From: Methanocalculus taiwanensis
GTDB lineage: Archaea > Halobacteriota > Methanomicrobia > Methanomicrobiales > Methanocorpusculaceae
Direction: 5' to 3'
DNA: 64,000 nt
Assembly (NCBI RefSeq): GCF_024372745.1
Contig: NZ_VOTZ01000003.1
Span: 62,001 to 126,000, forward strand
This document shows positions 8,779 to 16,882 of the stretch, one piece after another. A program made the position numbers and the translations under genes. Position 1 is the first letter of the stretch. Each line of letters opens with the position of its first letter. The notes below the pieces were generated by a model. The model was not told the DNA's origin. It saw only the letters and a program-made list of their open reading frames with translations, and made no database searches.

Positions 8779-9501
8779 ATGGAGCAGGGATTGCATGATT
8801 CGTTGACGAATGAGACGTTCGAGGCAGATACACCTCATCCCAGGAAGATCTACTCTCTTCTCACCAGTTCTGATATCGATGAGGTCACACAGCTCTATAT
8901 GGATGTCTTTCTTGATGATGAGCCGACATCCCGTGCGATCGCCCCGGACAGAATCGCTGCTTATCAGGATGCACTGGGGTATGTTCTGGCGCTTGCGGAG
9001 AATGGCCTGAGCTTCATTGCACGGGATGGGGAATCAGGGGGAATCGCAGGGTTCATCTTCTGTTTTGACCTCCTCGACGATCCGACATCTGATGGTGCAC
9101 CGATGGCTGCCCTATCCCGTCATTTTCCTGAGGCTATCTCGATGATCGATGAACTTGAAGATATGTTCCTGAAGAGATCAGGGGTTGAAAAGGGGTCTGT
9201 TCTGCATATCTACCAGATAGGTGTCGGCAGACCATACCGGGGACGGGGGATCGCCACTGCCCTGATTCGGCAGGTGCTTCGCCACGCCGGGGAGCTGGGG
9301 TACCGGCAGGTGGTAACAGACTGCACAAGTGCACGGTCACGCCGGGCATTTGAGAGGTGTGGTTTTTCCGGCATAGGGTACCTTGCCTATGATGCGTTTT
9401 CATACAATGGCGTCTGTTTCTTTCAGGGGCTTGAAGGGGGTATCAGCCTGATGGCTAAGTATGTGGATCCTTATCCTTTGGATCCCTCCTCTGAAGACTG
9501 A
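8779..9501 (+). CDS. GNAT family acetyltransferase (paralogue of 7326-8006)
   Basis: A 240-residue acetyltransferase. The acetyl-CoA-binding segment YRGRGIATALIRQVL follows LHIYQIGVGRP, and the C-terminal SRRAFERCGF closes the fold. The N-terminal part VTQLYMDVFLDDEPTSRAI aligns with the equivalent segment of the GNAT 0.8 kb upstream, so the two probably arose by local duplication with the small membrane-protein gene between them. GGAGG at 8767-8771 supports the ATG. The substrate is not inferable. Confidence 0.75.
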   Translation: MEQGLHDSLTNETFEADTPHPRKIYSLLTSSDIDEVTQLYMDVFLDDEPTSRAIAPDRIAAYQDALGYVLALAENGLSFIARDGESGGIAGFIFCFDLLDDPTSDGAPMAALSRHFPEAISMIDELEDMFLKRSGVEKGSVLHIYQIGVGRPYRGRGIATALIRQVLRHAGELGYRQVVTDCTSARSRRAFERCGFSGIGYLAYDAFSYNGVCFFQGLEGGISLMAKYVDPYPLDPSSED

Positions 9502-9644
9502 GCCGTGAAGAAGCGGTTGGGGTTACTGTCTCTCTTGAATACGTCTGAATGCTTTTGGGTTTCCTACAGCCGCATATACACTGCATCAGCCTCTTTGTCG
9601 AGTGTTATGTTCAGGGCCGTTTTCTCCTGTCAGCAGATGCTTGA

Positions 9645-10979
9645 TCAATTCCTTTGATCGTTTCCTTTCAGAAGGCCGCTCTCCTCATTGAAGATGAAGG
9701 CGAATTCCTTTCCTCTCTTCGTTTTCCGGATAAATCCTCTCTCATGAAGCGTGAGCAGATCTGTTCGTGCGGTCTCGTAGACGACGGCATGCATCTGCAT
9801 GATCTGGCGGATGGTGAAATATTCGTCTGCCTGCTCCATCATGGTGCGGAGAATATCTGCCTGCCGCTCATTGATCCCCGGCACCTTCCGGCTGATGGTT
9901 CGTGCCCTCTTCTGTTCTGACTGCTTCTCTTCAATATAGTGGAGCAGATCCTGGAGGGCTTCATTGATGCAGGATATATTGTAGTTGATGAAGTAGGTCA
10001 GATCCATCTCATCGTATCTGGTATGCAGATAGGCGAGTGAGTAGCGCTTTTTTGATCTCTGGATGGCCCGTGAGATCGCCATATATTCAAAGAGCCAGTA
10101 CCCCCTTGAGAGGAGATACCAATAGAAGACGGTTCTCGCGGTCCTCCCGTTGCCATCTGCAAACGGGTGGATATACCCGATGAGATAGTGGAGGATGATC
10201 CCCTTGATGATCGGGTGGATGGAGGTAATGGCTGTTTTTCCTGATTCGTCCTCATCCTCATTTGCAAACCGGCAGAAGGCTGCGATCATCTCTTCGATCT
10301 TCTGGTGGTCGGGGGGTGTATGCTGGATCTCTCCGGTTGCGGCATCGGCAACGACGATCTCGTTGTTGTCCCGGAATACTCCGACCTCCTTTTCATTGAT
10401 GGTTTTGTTGGTGACGATCTCCTGAATGTCGCAGATCATCTCGCGGGAGATAGGCTCATCCTTCTGTTGAAGGATATACTGCATCGCCTGGAAGTTATTG
10501 ATCACCATCTGCTCATCGGTGCTTTTTGGCTTTCTCTTTGAGATCAACAGCTCCTGAGCCTTCTTCCGGGTCGTCACGGCTCCTTCAAGGATGCTTGATG
10601 CGATCGCCTCTTCCATCATCGAATTGATGATATAGGATTTTTCAAGACGGATCTCCCTCTTATTGATCCTGAGTGTGTCGGAGAGGTACCGGTCATAGGT
10701 ATGCAGGTTCTTTGCGATCTCGGGAGTGAGGGAGTAGATGAGCGGGATCGGAGGGTACGGGATCGTCTCGTACTGAAGTCTCCGGTGAGCCTTCATCAGG
10801 TGCCAGATGAGCTCTCTTCTCTTCTGATCTGGCACCCTGTGAATTAATTCGTCCCAGGAGAGGTACCTGCGGTTATATTCGGCCACCTCGTTCTGGAGTT
10901 CCTCATCCCCGTCGATGGCTGCGGCATTTCGGGATGATGGCGAAGCACTCTCCGGAGGAGGTTTTTGAAGTTTTTTCAT
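9645..10979 (-). CDS. Fic protein (AMPylator) with inhibitory helix and C-terminal winged helix
   Basis: A 444-residue Fic-domain protein. The catalytic motif HPFADGNGR is complete at residues 271-279, so AMP transfer is possible. An N-terminal SSILEG at 128-133 fits the (S/T)xxxE(G/N) auto-inhibitory helix of class II Fic proteins. The last 90 residues (IRQIMQMHAVVYETARTDLL, then TLHERGFIRKTKRG) form a winged-helix DNA-binding domain. A palindromic repeat array immediately upstream of the gene is a plausible autoregulatory operator. A relic of a second Fic gene with the same operator is found at 11.87-12.0 kb. Confidence 0.9.
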   Translation of the reverse strand: MKKLQKPPPESASPSSRNAAAIDGDEELQNEVAEYNRRYLSWDELIHRVPDQKRRELIWHLMKAHRRLQYETIPYPPIPLIYSLTPEIAKNLHTYDRYLSDTLRINKREIRLEKSYIINSMMEEAIASSILEGAVTTRKKAQELLISKRKPKSTDEQMVINNFQAMQYILQQKDEPISREMICDIQEIVTNKTINEKEVGVFRDNNEIVVADAATGEIQHTPPDHQKIEEMIAAFCRFANEDEDESGKTAITSIHPIIKGIILHYLIGYIHPFADGNGRTARTVFYWYLLSRGYWLFEYMAISRAIQRSKKRYSLAYLHTRYDEMDLTYFINYNISCINEALQDLLHYIEEKQSEQKRARTISRKVPGINERQADILRTMMEQADEYFTIRQIMQMHAVVYETARTDLLTLHERGFIRKTKRGKEFAFIFNEESGLLKGNDQRN

Positions 10980-10992
10980 TGTGTGCTCTTCC

Positions 10993-11111
10993 TGCCAACT
11001 ACTAATTTAGTGGTAATTAGTATTTATTGGTATTTGCGCTGGCTCTCTCGGTTTGGGTGAGGGTAGTTAACTACTAATTTGGTAGTGATTAGTAGTTGTT
11101 AGTAGTTGGGG
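10993..11111 (-). promoter_or_regulatory. Palindromic operator array upstream of fic
   Basis: Two copies of CTACTAATTTrGTrGT, followed by related TAGTAGTTGTTAGTAGTTGG units, lie between the Fic start and the VapB gene. The core is close to a perfect inverted repeat (ACTACTAA/TTTAGTAGT). A third copy is at 11966-12003 beside the Fic relic, which ties the element to this gene family. Confidence 0.6.
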
Positions 11112-11248
11112 CGGTGATGATCGGATAGAGTACACAGGGATAAGGGAAACATTCTTGTGATAATAACCAATACATACAATTCAGAAGTATGTCATTTGGA
11201 AGTGGCAAGTGACTTCATGTAGTAATATATTCAGGAATTGAACATCAT

Positions 11249-11455
11249 ATGACAGAAATTGAAGAGCTTATACAGGAACTCTCGCCGGATAATAAAAAAG
11301 AGGTAAAGGATTTTATTGCTTTGCTCCTTCGAAAACAGAAAACCGGAGAGGGGAAACCGCTTCGCCTTTCGTGGGCCGGAGCTCTCAGGCGATATCGTAG
11401 TACGTATACCGCTCTTGAGCTTCAGGAACAGTCCTTATCCTGGCGAAGTGAATGA
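11249..11455 (+). CDS. vapB: VapB-type antitoxin (DUF2281-like)
   Basis: A 68-residue protein with the helix EELIQELSPDNKKEVKDFI followed by a short basic linker and the WAGAL...YTALELQEQSLSW tail of DUF2281 antitoxins. The tail is the toxin-wrapping part in this family. The stop TGA overlaps the start of the PIN gene as ATGA at 11452-11455, the standard arrangement of VapBC operons. A TATA-like AATATAT at about 11224-11230 lies 22-27 bases before the ATG. Confidence 0.8.
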   Translation: MTEIEELIQELSPDNKKEVKDFIALLLRKQKTGEGKPLRLSWAGALRRYRSTYTALELQEQSLSWRSE

Positions 11456-11874
11456 TGTATCTTCTGGATACAAATATCTGGCTCGAATTACTTCTTGATC
11501 GAGAGCATGCTCATGAAGTTAAGGATTTTCTTTTATCAGTTCCATCTGAGATGCTTTGTATAACTGATTTTTCACTTCATTCCATCGGAGTTATTCTTGG
11601 AAGACTTGGAAGTATCCCGGTATTCTGTGATTTTATTTCGGATTTGGTAATCAATGGTTCGGTTTTCATTATCGCTTTAAAACCTTCTCAGATGAATTCT
11701 CTTGTTGAAGCAATGGAGATGTATCATCTCGACTTTGATGATGCTTATCAATATACTGCGTCACTTGAATCGAATTTGAGACTTGTCTCCTTTGATAGAG
11801 ATTTTAATAGAACACCTTGTGGAAGGTGCACGCCAGCAGATATTTCTAGAGACCATTATTCTCTTTCAGAATAA
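11452..11874 (+). CDS. vapC: PIN-domain toxin (VapC-type RNase)
   Basis: A 140-residue PIN-domain protein. LLDTNIWLELLLD at the N-terminus contains the first metal-binding aspartate, LDFDDAYQYTAS carries the third acidic cluster and SFDRDFNRT the last. PIN toxins of this kind are Mg-dependent RNases neutralised by the antitoxin encoded just upstream. Either ATG, at 11452 or 11455, is usable, and the first gives the four-base overlap. The C-terminal 12 residues run into the antisense Fic relic, which suggests the original end of vapC may have been altered when that relic formed. Confidence 0.82.
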   Translation: MMYLLDTNIWLELLLDREHAHEVKDFLLSVPSEMLCITDFSLHSIGVILGRLGSIPVFCDFISDLVINGSVFIIALKPSQMNSLVEAMEMYHLDFDDAYQYTASLESNLRLVSFDRDFNRTPCGRCTPADISRDHYSLSE

Positions 11875-11940
11875 ATCCTCTTTCCACGAGCGTGAGCATA
11901 TTTGTTCTTGTGGTCTCGTTGATGATGAGGGAGATCTATA
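11868..11940 (-). pseudogene. Relic of a second fic gene (C-terminal winged helix)
   Basis: The minus strand encodes IINETTRTNMLTLVERGFILKE, read in one frame. It aligns with VVYETARTDLLTLHERGFIRK of the intact Fic protein, about 60 percent identical over 22 positions, and the DNA also aligns with 9740-9800. No Fic catalytic core is present. The operator palindrome sits about 25 bases upstream of the relic at 11966-12003, so a deletion appears to have removed everything between the operator and the last wHTH segment. It overlaps the 3' end of the PIN gene. Confidence 0.6.
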
Positions 11941-11961
11941 CTCGCCTGCGAATCGCTATAG

Positions 11962-12004
11962 TAAACTACTAATTTAGTAGTGATAAGTAGTTCATTGGTA
12001 GTTG
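11962..12004 (-). promoter_or_regulatory. Orphan copy of the fic operator palindrome
   Basis: ACTACTAATTTAGTAGTG, followed by ATAAGTAGTT and TTGGTAGTTGGG, repeats the array at 10993-11111 almost base for base. It lies beside the Fic relic and has no intact gene to control on that side. The next gene on the minus strand is the methyltransferase, whose 3' end is 30 bases away. Confidence 0.6.
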
Positions 12005-12036
12005 GGTGGTGGTTGGCCAATAGCCCACCCAGATAC

Positions 12037-12789
12037 TTACTCCCTTCTCCAGACGGTGAGCAGTATCTCATCCTGCTTCAGACGATAACTCTCCCCGATC
12101 TGATGGTGTTCCTGAAAGTACCGGGCAATTTGTCTGCTTTGTTCCCTGAATTTCGGATCAATCAGCAGGAAGAGGCCGATCTCGGTCATCTCCTCAAGGC
12201 TGTCTGTGATGATCTGGTTCTGGAAGTACTGCAGACCGATTTTGTCGTCTCCGTACTGTGAGATCAGGTCTCCTGCAAGTTCCAGGATCGCTACATCATA
12301 GCGGGTGAACCGGTTGAAAAAATCAGCCACTTCCCCAAGGGGAGATTGCAGCACGATCGCCAGGCACCCGCCGGGTGAGAGGAGCTTGTACATCCGGTAT
12401 ACGAGCGTATCCCAATCTCCTGTTGGTATGTAATAGAGGACATGGGAGCAAAGGATGAGGTCAAATACGTTTCCTCCCAGATCTTTCTCCTGATCTACTG
12501 ATTCCCATCCCGCTTCGACGACGGTAAACTCAGGGTGCCGCCGCCGGAATGCCCTTGCCTGAAGGGGGTTTGGCTCGACAACAACGGTCTCCCCAAAGAG
12601 CTGGGATATCGGGACGGTGAGATCTCCTCCTCCTGCACCAACATCAAGAAATCTCCGTCTGTCGGGAAGTCCGGCGATCACGTCACCGATGACCAGAAGC
12701 TCAATTCCCTTTTCGGTTGAGGAGGAGACGAAGAGCTCTAGCTGACGGGTAAATATCGCATCTTCGTTCTGTATCTCTTCTTCACTCAC
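12037..12789 (-). CDS. Class I SAM-dependent methyltransferase
   Basis: A 250-residue Rossmann-fold methyltransferase. Motif I is FLDVGAGGGDLTVP, the acidic residue of motif II is VVVEPNP, and FDLILCSHVLYYI is motif IV/V. The layout resembles small-molecule N-methyltransferases (histamine-methyltransferase-like), but the acceptor cannot be named. The start is a GTG in the third unit of a 20-base tandem repeat, and each upstream unit also contains a ribosome-binding site and a start codon (see 12781-12840). This arrangement is unusual and probably affects translation. Confidence 0.8.
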   Translation of the reverse strand: MSEEEIQNEDAIFTRQLELFVSSSTEKGIELLVIGDVIAGLPDRRRFLDVGAGGGDLTVPISQLFGETVVVEPNPLQARAFRRRHPEFTVVEAGWESVDQEKDLGGNVFDLILCSHVLYYIPTGDWDTLVYRMYKLLSPGGCLAIVLQSPLGEVADFFNRFTRYDVAILELAGDLISQYGDDKIGLQYFQNQIITDSLEEMTEIGLFLLIDPKFREQSRQIARYFQEHHQIGESYRLKQDEILLTVWRRE

Positions 12790-12840
12790 GGTCTCCCCCC
12801 TTCACTCATTGTCTCCCCCCTTCATTCATGGTCTCCCCTC
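12781..12840 (-). repeat. Three 20-base repeats, each a ribosome-binding site plus start codon
   Basis: On the minus strand the three units read GGGGAGACC-ATG-AATGAA, GGGGGGAGACA-ATG-AGTGAA and GGGGGGAGACC-GTG-AGTGAA. Because 20 is not a multiple of three, the first two starts open seven-codon ORFs (MNEGGRQ and MSEGGRP). Each ends in a TGA that overlaps the next start as ATGA or GTGA. The third start is that of the methyltransferase. All three units are directly visible in the sequence. Confidence 0.9.
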
Positions 12841-13047
12841 GCTGATATGGACATTATCCCAACTCATCATAAAAGAATCAGGTCTTCTTTTTATCTCAAT
12901 CCTCATCTGCCTGCTTCTTGATTCTACTGCCGGGATGGCCGATGACCGTTCGACCATCCCGCTCTTTCGTCCGGGACGCATCCTTATGGGGGATGCATCC
13001 ATCACTCTTCGCAATCTTTCTATCGATTCACGTTCATCTATACTTTC

Positions 13048-14262
13048 ATGAGCCGGTTTGGGAGTCTTGATCCAGATCTGATACAGAGCGGCGGATGTAC
13101 CGATATCTACTTCCCCCGCTGCGAGGCGGTGCTTGAGAAGGCGGGTTTGAACCCGTCTGTTGTGATTGAGGTCTCGGTTGCGTCGCTTCCGCTCGGCTTT
13201 GGCATTCTGGCGGGGCTTGATTCGGTGATGGAACTCTTTTCCGGAAAGCCGGTTTCTGTGTCGGCTCTTCCCGAGGGGTCGATCTTCTATGAAGGCGAGC
13301 CGGTGATGGTGATCGAGGGCTACTACCTAGATATCGCCCGTTTTGAGACGGCGCTCCTCGGCTTCCTCTGCCATGCCTCTGGGATTGCGACTGCCGCCGC
13401 CCATATCGTCTCAGTGGCAGCCGGGCGGCCCGTCTTCTCGTTCGGCTCCCGGCGGCAGCACCCGGCGATCGCCCCCATGATCGAGCGGGCTGCCTGGATC
13501 GGGGGTGTTGCCGGAGTAAGCAATACGGCCGCCCCCGCCGGGATTCCGCTTGCAGGGACGATGCCCCACGCCTATGTCCTCTCCTTTGATAGCCCTGAAT
13601 CGGCGTGGGCGGCATATGCGGAGTATGCGGATCCCGATGTGCCCCGGATCATGCTCTGCGATACGCTCTCAGATGAGAAGGCCGAGGCCCTTGCCGCCGC
13701 CCGGATCGGCTGCTCGGCGGTCCGGCTCGACACCCCCCGGTCACGCCGGGGCGATATCCGCTCCATCATCGGCGAAGTCAGATGGGAGCTCGACACTCAC
13801 GGATACCAGGATGTGAAGATCTTCCTCTCCGGCGGGGTCACGGCAGCCGACATCGCCGCCCTCCGCGATATCGTCGATTCCTTCGGGGTCGGCGGCGCCA
13901 TCGCCAATGCACCCGTCATCGACTTCTCGGCGGACATCGTCGAAAAAGACGGCACACCTATCGCCAAACGCGGCCGAAGGAGCGGACGAAAGCAGATCTG
14001 GCGGCTCGATGGCCGGGGCGAGGAAGACAGCGGCCCGGCCGGCGGCAGAGGCATAGGAGAGAGCAGCCCGGCCGGAAGCCACCTGGGCAATTCCCGGGCC
14101 GGCCGCCGCGTCCTCCCCCACACCCAGACACCACCCGCCGGGGCGGCCCCCCTTCTTGTGGAGCTCATCAGGGCCGGCCGCCCGGTTGCCACCGCCACCG
14201 TCAGCACCGAGGAATCGCGGCGGCGGGCGGCAGAGGAGATGCGGAGCAGGGAAGGGATGTGA
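13048..14262 (+). CDS. Nicotinate phosphoribosyltransferase
   Basis: A type II PRTase of the nicotinate phosphoribosyltransferase family, converting nicotinate and PRPP to nicotinate mononucleotide in NAD salvage. Recognisable parts are YFPRCEAVLEK and FYEGEPVMVIEG in the N-terminal domain. The core has FSFGSRRQHPAIAPMI and SNTAAPAGIPLAGTMPHAY, with VRLDTPRSRRGD and FLSGGVTAADI at the phosphate end. The C-terminal 90 residues are Gly/Pro/Arg-rich and low in complexity (about residues 310-360) before a short ordered tail, longer than in typical relatives. It is divergent from the methyltransferase. Confidence 0.85.
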   Translation: MSRFGSLDPDLIQSGGCTDIYFPRCEAVLEKAGLNPSVVIEVSVASLPLGFGILAGLDSVMELFSGKPVSVSALPEGSIFYEGEPVMVIEGYYLDIARFETALLGFLCHASGIATAAAHIVSVAAGRPVFSFGSRRQHPAIAPMIERAAWIGGVAGVSNTAAPAGIPLAGTMPHAYVLSFDSPESAWAAYAEYADPDVPRIMLCDTLSDEKAEALAAARIGCSAVRLDTPRSRRGDIRSIIGEVRWELDTHGYQDVKIFLSGGVTAADIAALRDIVDSFGVGGAIANAPVIDFSADIVEKDGTPIAKRGRRSGRKQIWRLDGRGEEDSGPAGGRGIGESSPAGSHLGNSRAGRRVLPHTQTPPAGAAPLLVELIRAGRPVATATVSTEESRRRAAEEMRSREGM

Positions 14263-14402
14263 AGCGGGGAAGAGATAGGAGCGACGGAAGAGAAGTGATG
14301 GACAGGGGAAATGCGAAGGACGAAAGAAGTGCGAAGGATGAGTGAGATGCAAGGGATGGAAGAGATGCGAAGGGCGGGGGAGTGTCGGAGGATGGGCGAG
14401 TG
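14262..14402 (+). repeat. Purine-rich low-complexity tract
   Basis: About 140 bases that are over 80 percent purine on the plus strand, built of loose GCGAAGGA and GGAAGAG units. The tract follows the phosphoribosyltransferase stop and shows no coding signal on either strand. It could have arisen by slippage. Confidence 0.5.
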
Positions 14403-14562
14403 CCGCCGCTGAATGGCGGGTACGTTGGTATCCAATTTTACATCCAATACACATTCCCTATACATCCAATAAACAATCTATTTATGCGACTCCTGCGAAT
14501 AGTATAAGGTCAGTGAGCATTTTGTCGCTGGGCAAAATGGGTGTCACCTGGCTTATATCGTT

Positions 14563-14634
14563 GGGCCGATAGATCAGGGGTAGATCGCTACCTTGGCATG
14601 GTAGAGGCCGCGGGTTCAATTCCCGCTCGGTCCA
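14563..14634 (+). tRNA. tRNA-Ala (anticodon GGC)
   Basis: A complete cloverleaf. The acceptor GGGCCGA pairs with TCGGTCC and includes the G3:U70 wobble that identifies alanine tRNAs. The anticodon stem CTACC/GGTAG carries loop TTGGCAT, so the anticodon is GGC. The T arm is GCGGGTTCAATTCCCGC. The discriminator base is A73, and CCA is not encoded. A T-rich stretch follows at once. Base composition drops sharply to AT-rich just after this gene, so it may mark an integration site. Confidence 0.95.
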
Positions 14635-14643
14635 TTTTTGTTT

Positions 14644-15525
14644 TTAGGAAGATTGTTTGTTTACTAGTTTGATGATCTCGGTTGAATTTGGAATCGATAT
14701 CCCCTCAAATTTCTTCTGATTGATAGATTTGATAATTATTCTCGTCTCTTTTTTGAGTTGCGGGTAACGTTCGATTACCTTTTCTCTAGTGTTAGCATCA
14801 ACAATACTACGGATTTGATTTGCAGAAAAAATGGAATACTGCTCAGGTTTTCCAAACCATGTATTGTTATATCCCTCTACTTTCATTATATGGTAAATAT
14901 AATAATTAGTTGGATCAAAAAAATACCATTGAGCATCTACTTCAACCTCTACCCAGGCATGATTATTTTCAGTTAATGTAGCTCTTATGGGTCTTGTATT
15001 ATAACCTGATTTATTCGCGACATCTTCAAATAAAACTGCAAGTTCTCCACAACCACCCATTTTATAATAAGCAATCCATTGTGGATTATTCGCATATTTA
15101 CTGGGTATGCAAAAAACTAGAGAGATAAATGAATGCACTTCTGGCCGTATTTTACCATATGAATCGTATAAATAACGATTAATTGGATAGTCCAAATATT
15201 TTGTTGTATAATTTGGATTGAAGTACTTCTCTTCAAAAAGGAAGTAGGTAAAATTTTGGGATACCCATTCTGCTATTGCCTCTAACTTTTCGGTATCATT
15301 ATCAATAGTGTCGGTTTTGTTCAAAATAAAGGATATTTCACGCTCACCAATTGGATGAATTTGATTGTCATATTGAATAGAAAAGTAAGAGTCAAGCTGT
15401 TCAGTAGATTGATTAAAATGAATATAATGGATGGTGTATAATAAACTAAAGAACAGTATTAATAAAAAAGCTGTAGTGAGCCAATCTTTTCTATTCTTGG
15501 AGTTCTTCTTTGACATTTTATTCAT
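14644..15525 (-). CDS. Membrane-anchored transglutaminase-like protein
   Basis: A 293-residue protein with a single N-terminal membrane helix (about residues 15-34) and an outside transglutaminase-like domain. The Cys/His/Asp triad is present as GGCGE (Cys159), NNHAWVEV (His189) and FFDPT (Asp204). Such domains act as cysteine proteases, peptide cross-linkers or inactive scaffolds, and the intact triad argues for activity. The gene is strongly AT-rich compared with those left of the tRNA and is the first gene of the island. Its 3' end lies ten bases from the tRNA end. Confidence 0.75.
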   Translation of the reverse strand: MNKMSKKNSKNRKDWLTTAFLLILFFSLLYTIHYIHFNQSTEQLDSYFSIQYDNQIHPIGEREISFILNKTDTIDNDTEKLEAIAEWVSQNFTYFLFEEKYFNPNYTTKYLDYPINRYLYDSYGKIRPEVHSFISLVFCIPSKYANNPQWIAYYKMGGCGELAVLFEDVANKSGYNTRPIRATLTENNHAWVEVEVDAQWYFFDPTNYYIYHIMKVEGYNNTWFGKPEQYSIFSANQIRSIVDANTREKVIERYPQLKKETRIIIKSINQKKFEGISIPNSTEIIKLVNKQSS

Positions 15526-15776
15526 TAATTATAATTTGTGTATTTTCTAATACTCCTGATATTAAACAGCGAGTAATTGTCAATAACAATTATTTTAGAA
15601 TTAATGTTATTTATATATAAAACTCTGCCCTAGATGTGCGGCAGCTGATGTGAGGAGGATTTGTGAGAGAAAGTTAGATGGATTATTGGGGTAAATATCC
15701 CTATATTGCCATTGTTTGACTAAAAAAAATTCCAATCATGAATAGCATCAATTAAAAAGAAGAGATATAGGGGAAA

Positions 15777-15902
15777 TTACTTCCCCTTTTTTGCCGCTGA
15801 GGACGTTGAACGGGATTTAAAGCCCTGATTTGTCCCACTGCGATCTGCTGCCGACTGAATTCGTCTGGCCGCACCAGATGTCATTGGTGACTTCTTGGTC
15901 AT
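15777..15902 (-). CDS. 41-residue SMP/LEA-like small protein
   Basis: The start at 15902 is fixed by AGGAGGT, whose GG lies about seven bases upstream on the minus strand. The longer in-frame extension to 16103 crosses the end of the next gene and is not needed. The product is very polar and has the pattern PMTSGAARRIQSAADRSG followed by GFKSRSTSSAAKK. This matches the short prokaryotic proteins that resemble the seed-maturation (SMP) repeat of LEA proteins. These are presumed disordered, and the role is unknown. It may belong to the same unit as the CARF gene upstream on this strand. Confidence 0.6.
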   Translation of the reverse strand: MTKKSPMTSGAARRIQSAADRSGTNQGFKSRSTSSAAKKGK

Positions 15903-15972
15903 GTCATACCTCCTAATGTTTGTAAACATACCTCGCAGTGAAAAGATATAGTAAAAATTGGAAATTGTTTCC

Positions 15973-16872
15973 CTAATTATCAACATTTGTGATGGGCAGT
16001 GACCGACCTTCTGAGCAAAGTATTGACAATGCGAATATTCCATCCTGCGTAAGACGATATTCTTTCTCTCTTTTATTATTCGGACGCTGGCGTTCTTCAA
16101 CAAGTTCCCACTCTATCAATGGGCTGAGAATCTTTGTGATTGTTCCACGATGCGGAGTTCTCTCTTGTTTTTTATCGTCTTTAAATCTGATCGTTGTGTA
16201 TGTTGATATCATCTCTTTAGCAAAGGCTTTTCCAGGCATCCATTTATTCTTGTTATTTGTATTCATTTTTAGACCCATATAATCTCCAAGAATTACCAGA
16301 GCTTGCACATAATTTGGATTTTTTCTGATATCTCTGAGATACATTTTCGGTATAGAAAAGTGTTTGATACTCTCTTCTTCAGGTGTGAGATATACCTCGC
16401 CATCCAGCCAAATAGCCATGACAAATAGGGAGAGAGAAAGTTGCTTTGTTCCTCCACTCAGGTTAAACGAAAGACGCAAATTTTCGGGATTATAATGGGT
16501 GATTAACTCTAGAATTGCATTCCGAACGGATATTAGGGAAGTATCCTCAATTTTGACCTCAGAGAATGTAACAGCGATGGTTTTACACTGGACTTTGACC
16601 TTGCTGATAGATTCCTGGATTTTTGGCTTTGTTTTTTTAAGATATAAAGAATCATCAATTTTTTCTGAATAGATGTCCTTCTCAACTACAACAGCAACAT
16701 GAGTGATTCGTTCAAGATTCTTTAATGCTGTAGGAAATGTTCCATGAATGCTCTCACCAGCGCTGATAATATGAAGATGCATGATATCATTGAAATATTC
16801 GAGCCCTATCAAATTTAATGTTTCCATTATAGAGAAACAATTTCCAATAATTTGGATATACAAATCACTCAT
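15973..16872 (-). CDS. CARF-domain winged-helix regulator
   Basis: A 299-residue protein. The N-terminal 160 residues form a Rossmann-like CARF domain: first strand LYIQIIG, and the ligand-loop motif FNLSGGTKQLSLSLF at about 136-150, which matches the N-x-(S/T)GGTK signature of CARF proteins. The C-terminal part (about 215-290) is a winged helix ending EYRLTQDGIFAL. This is the Csa3/DUF6293-type architecture, in which cyclic oligoadenylate or a related nucleotide tunes DNA binding. There is no CRISPR array or cas gene in the window. It is divergent from the viperin with only ten bases between the start codons, so it is likely to regulate that gene. Confidence 0.78.
   Translation of the reverse strand: MSDLYIQIIGNCFSIMETLNLIGLEYFNDIMHLHIISAGESIHGTFPTALKNLERITHVAVVVEKDIYSEKIDDSLYLKKTKPKIQESISKVKVQCKTIAVTFSEVKIEDTSLISVRNAILELITHYNPENLRLSFNLSGGTKQLSLSLFVMAIWLDGEVYLTPEEESIKHFSIPKMYLRDIRKNPNYVQALVILGDYMGLKMNTNNKNKWMPGKAFAKEMISTYTTIRFKDDKKQERTPHRGTITKILSPLIEWELVEERQRPNNKREKEYRLTQDGIFALSILCSEGRSLPITNVDN
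16854..16863 (+). promoter_or_regulatory. TATA box for the viperin gene
   Basis: GGATATACAA is centred about 25 bases before the ATG at 16883, which predicts a leaderless viperin transcript. The element lies inside the first codons of the divergent CARF gene, so the two promoters must interfere with each other. Confidence 0.45.
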
Positions 16873-16882
16873 ACCCTATTAT

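Noticed and set aside
12809-13051. ORF of 80 codons between the methyltransferase and the phosphoribosyltransferase
   Set aside because: It overlaps the tandem repeats, has an opposite-strand ORF of similar length and no ribosome-binding site. It is treated as the divergent promoter region.
13741-14465. Long minus-strand ORFs antisense to the phosphoribosyltransferase and purine tract
   Set aside because: They arise from GC-rich third positions and the purine-rich tract. The product is Pro/His/Ser low-complexity with no family resemblance.
14551-14562. TATA-like CTTATATCG just before the tRNA
   Set aside because: It is less than ten bases from the tRNA 5' end, too close to serve as its own TATA box.
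15526-16000. CRISPR array or cas genes to go with the CARF protein
   Set aside because: No regularly spaced direct repeats and no Cas-like ORF were seen anywhere in the window, so the CARF gene is unlinked to CRISPR here.
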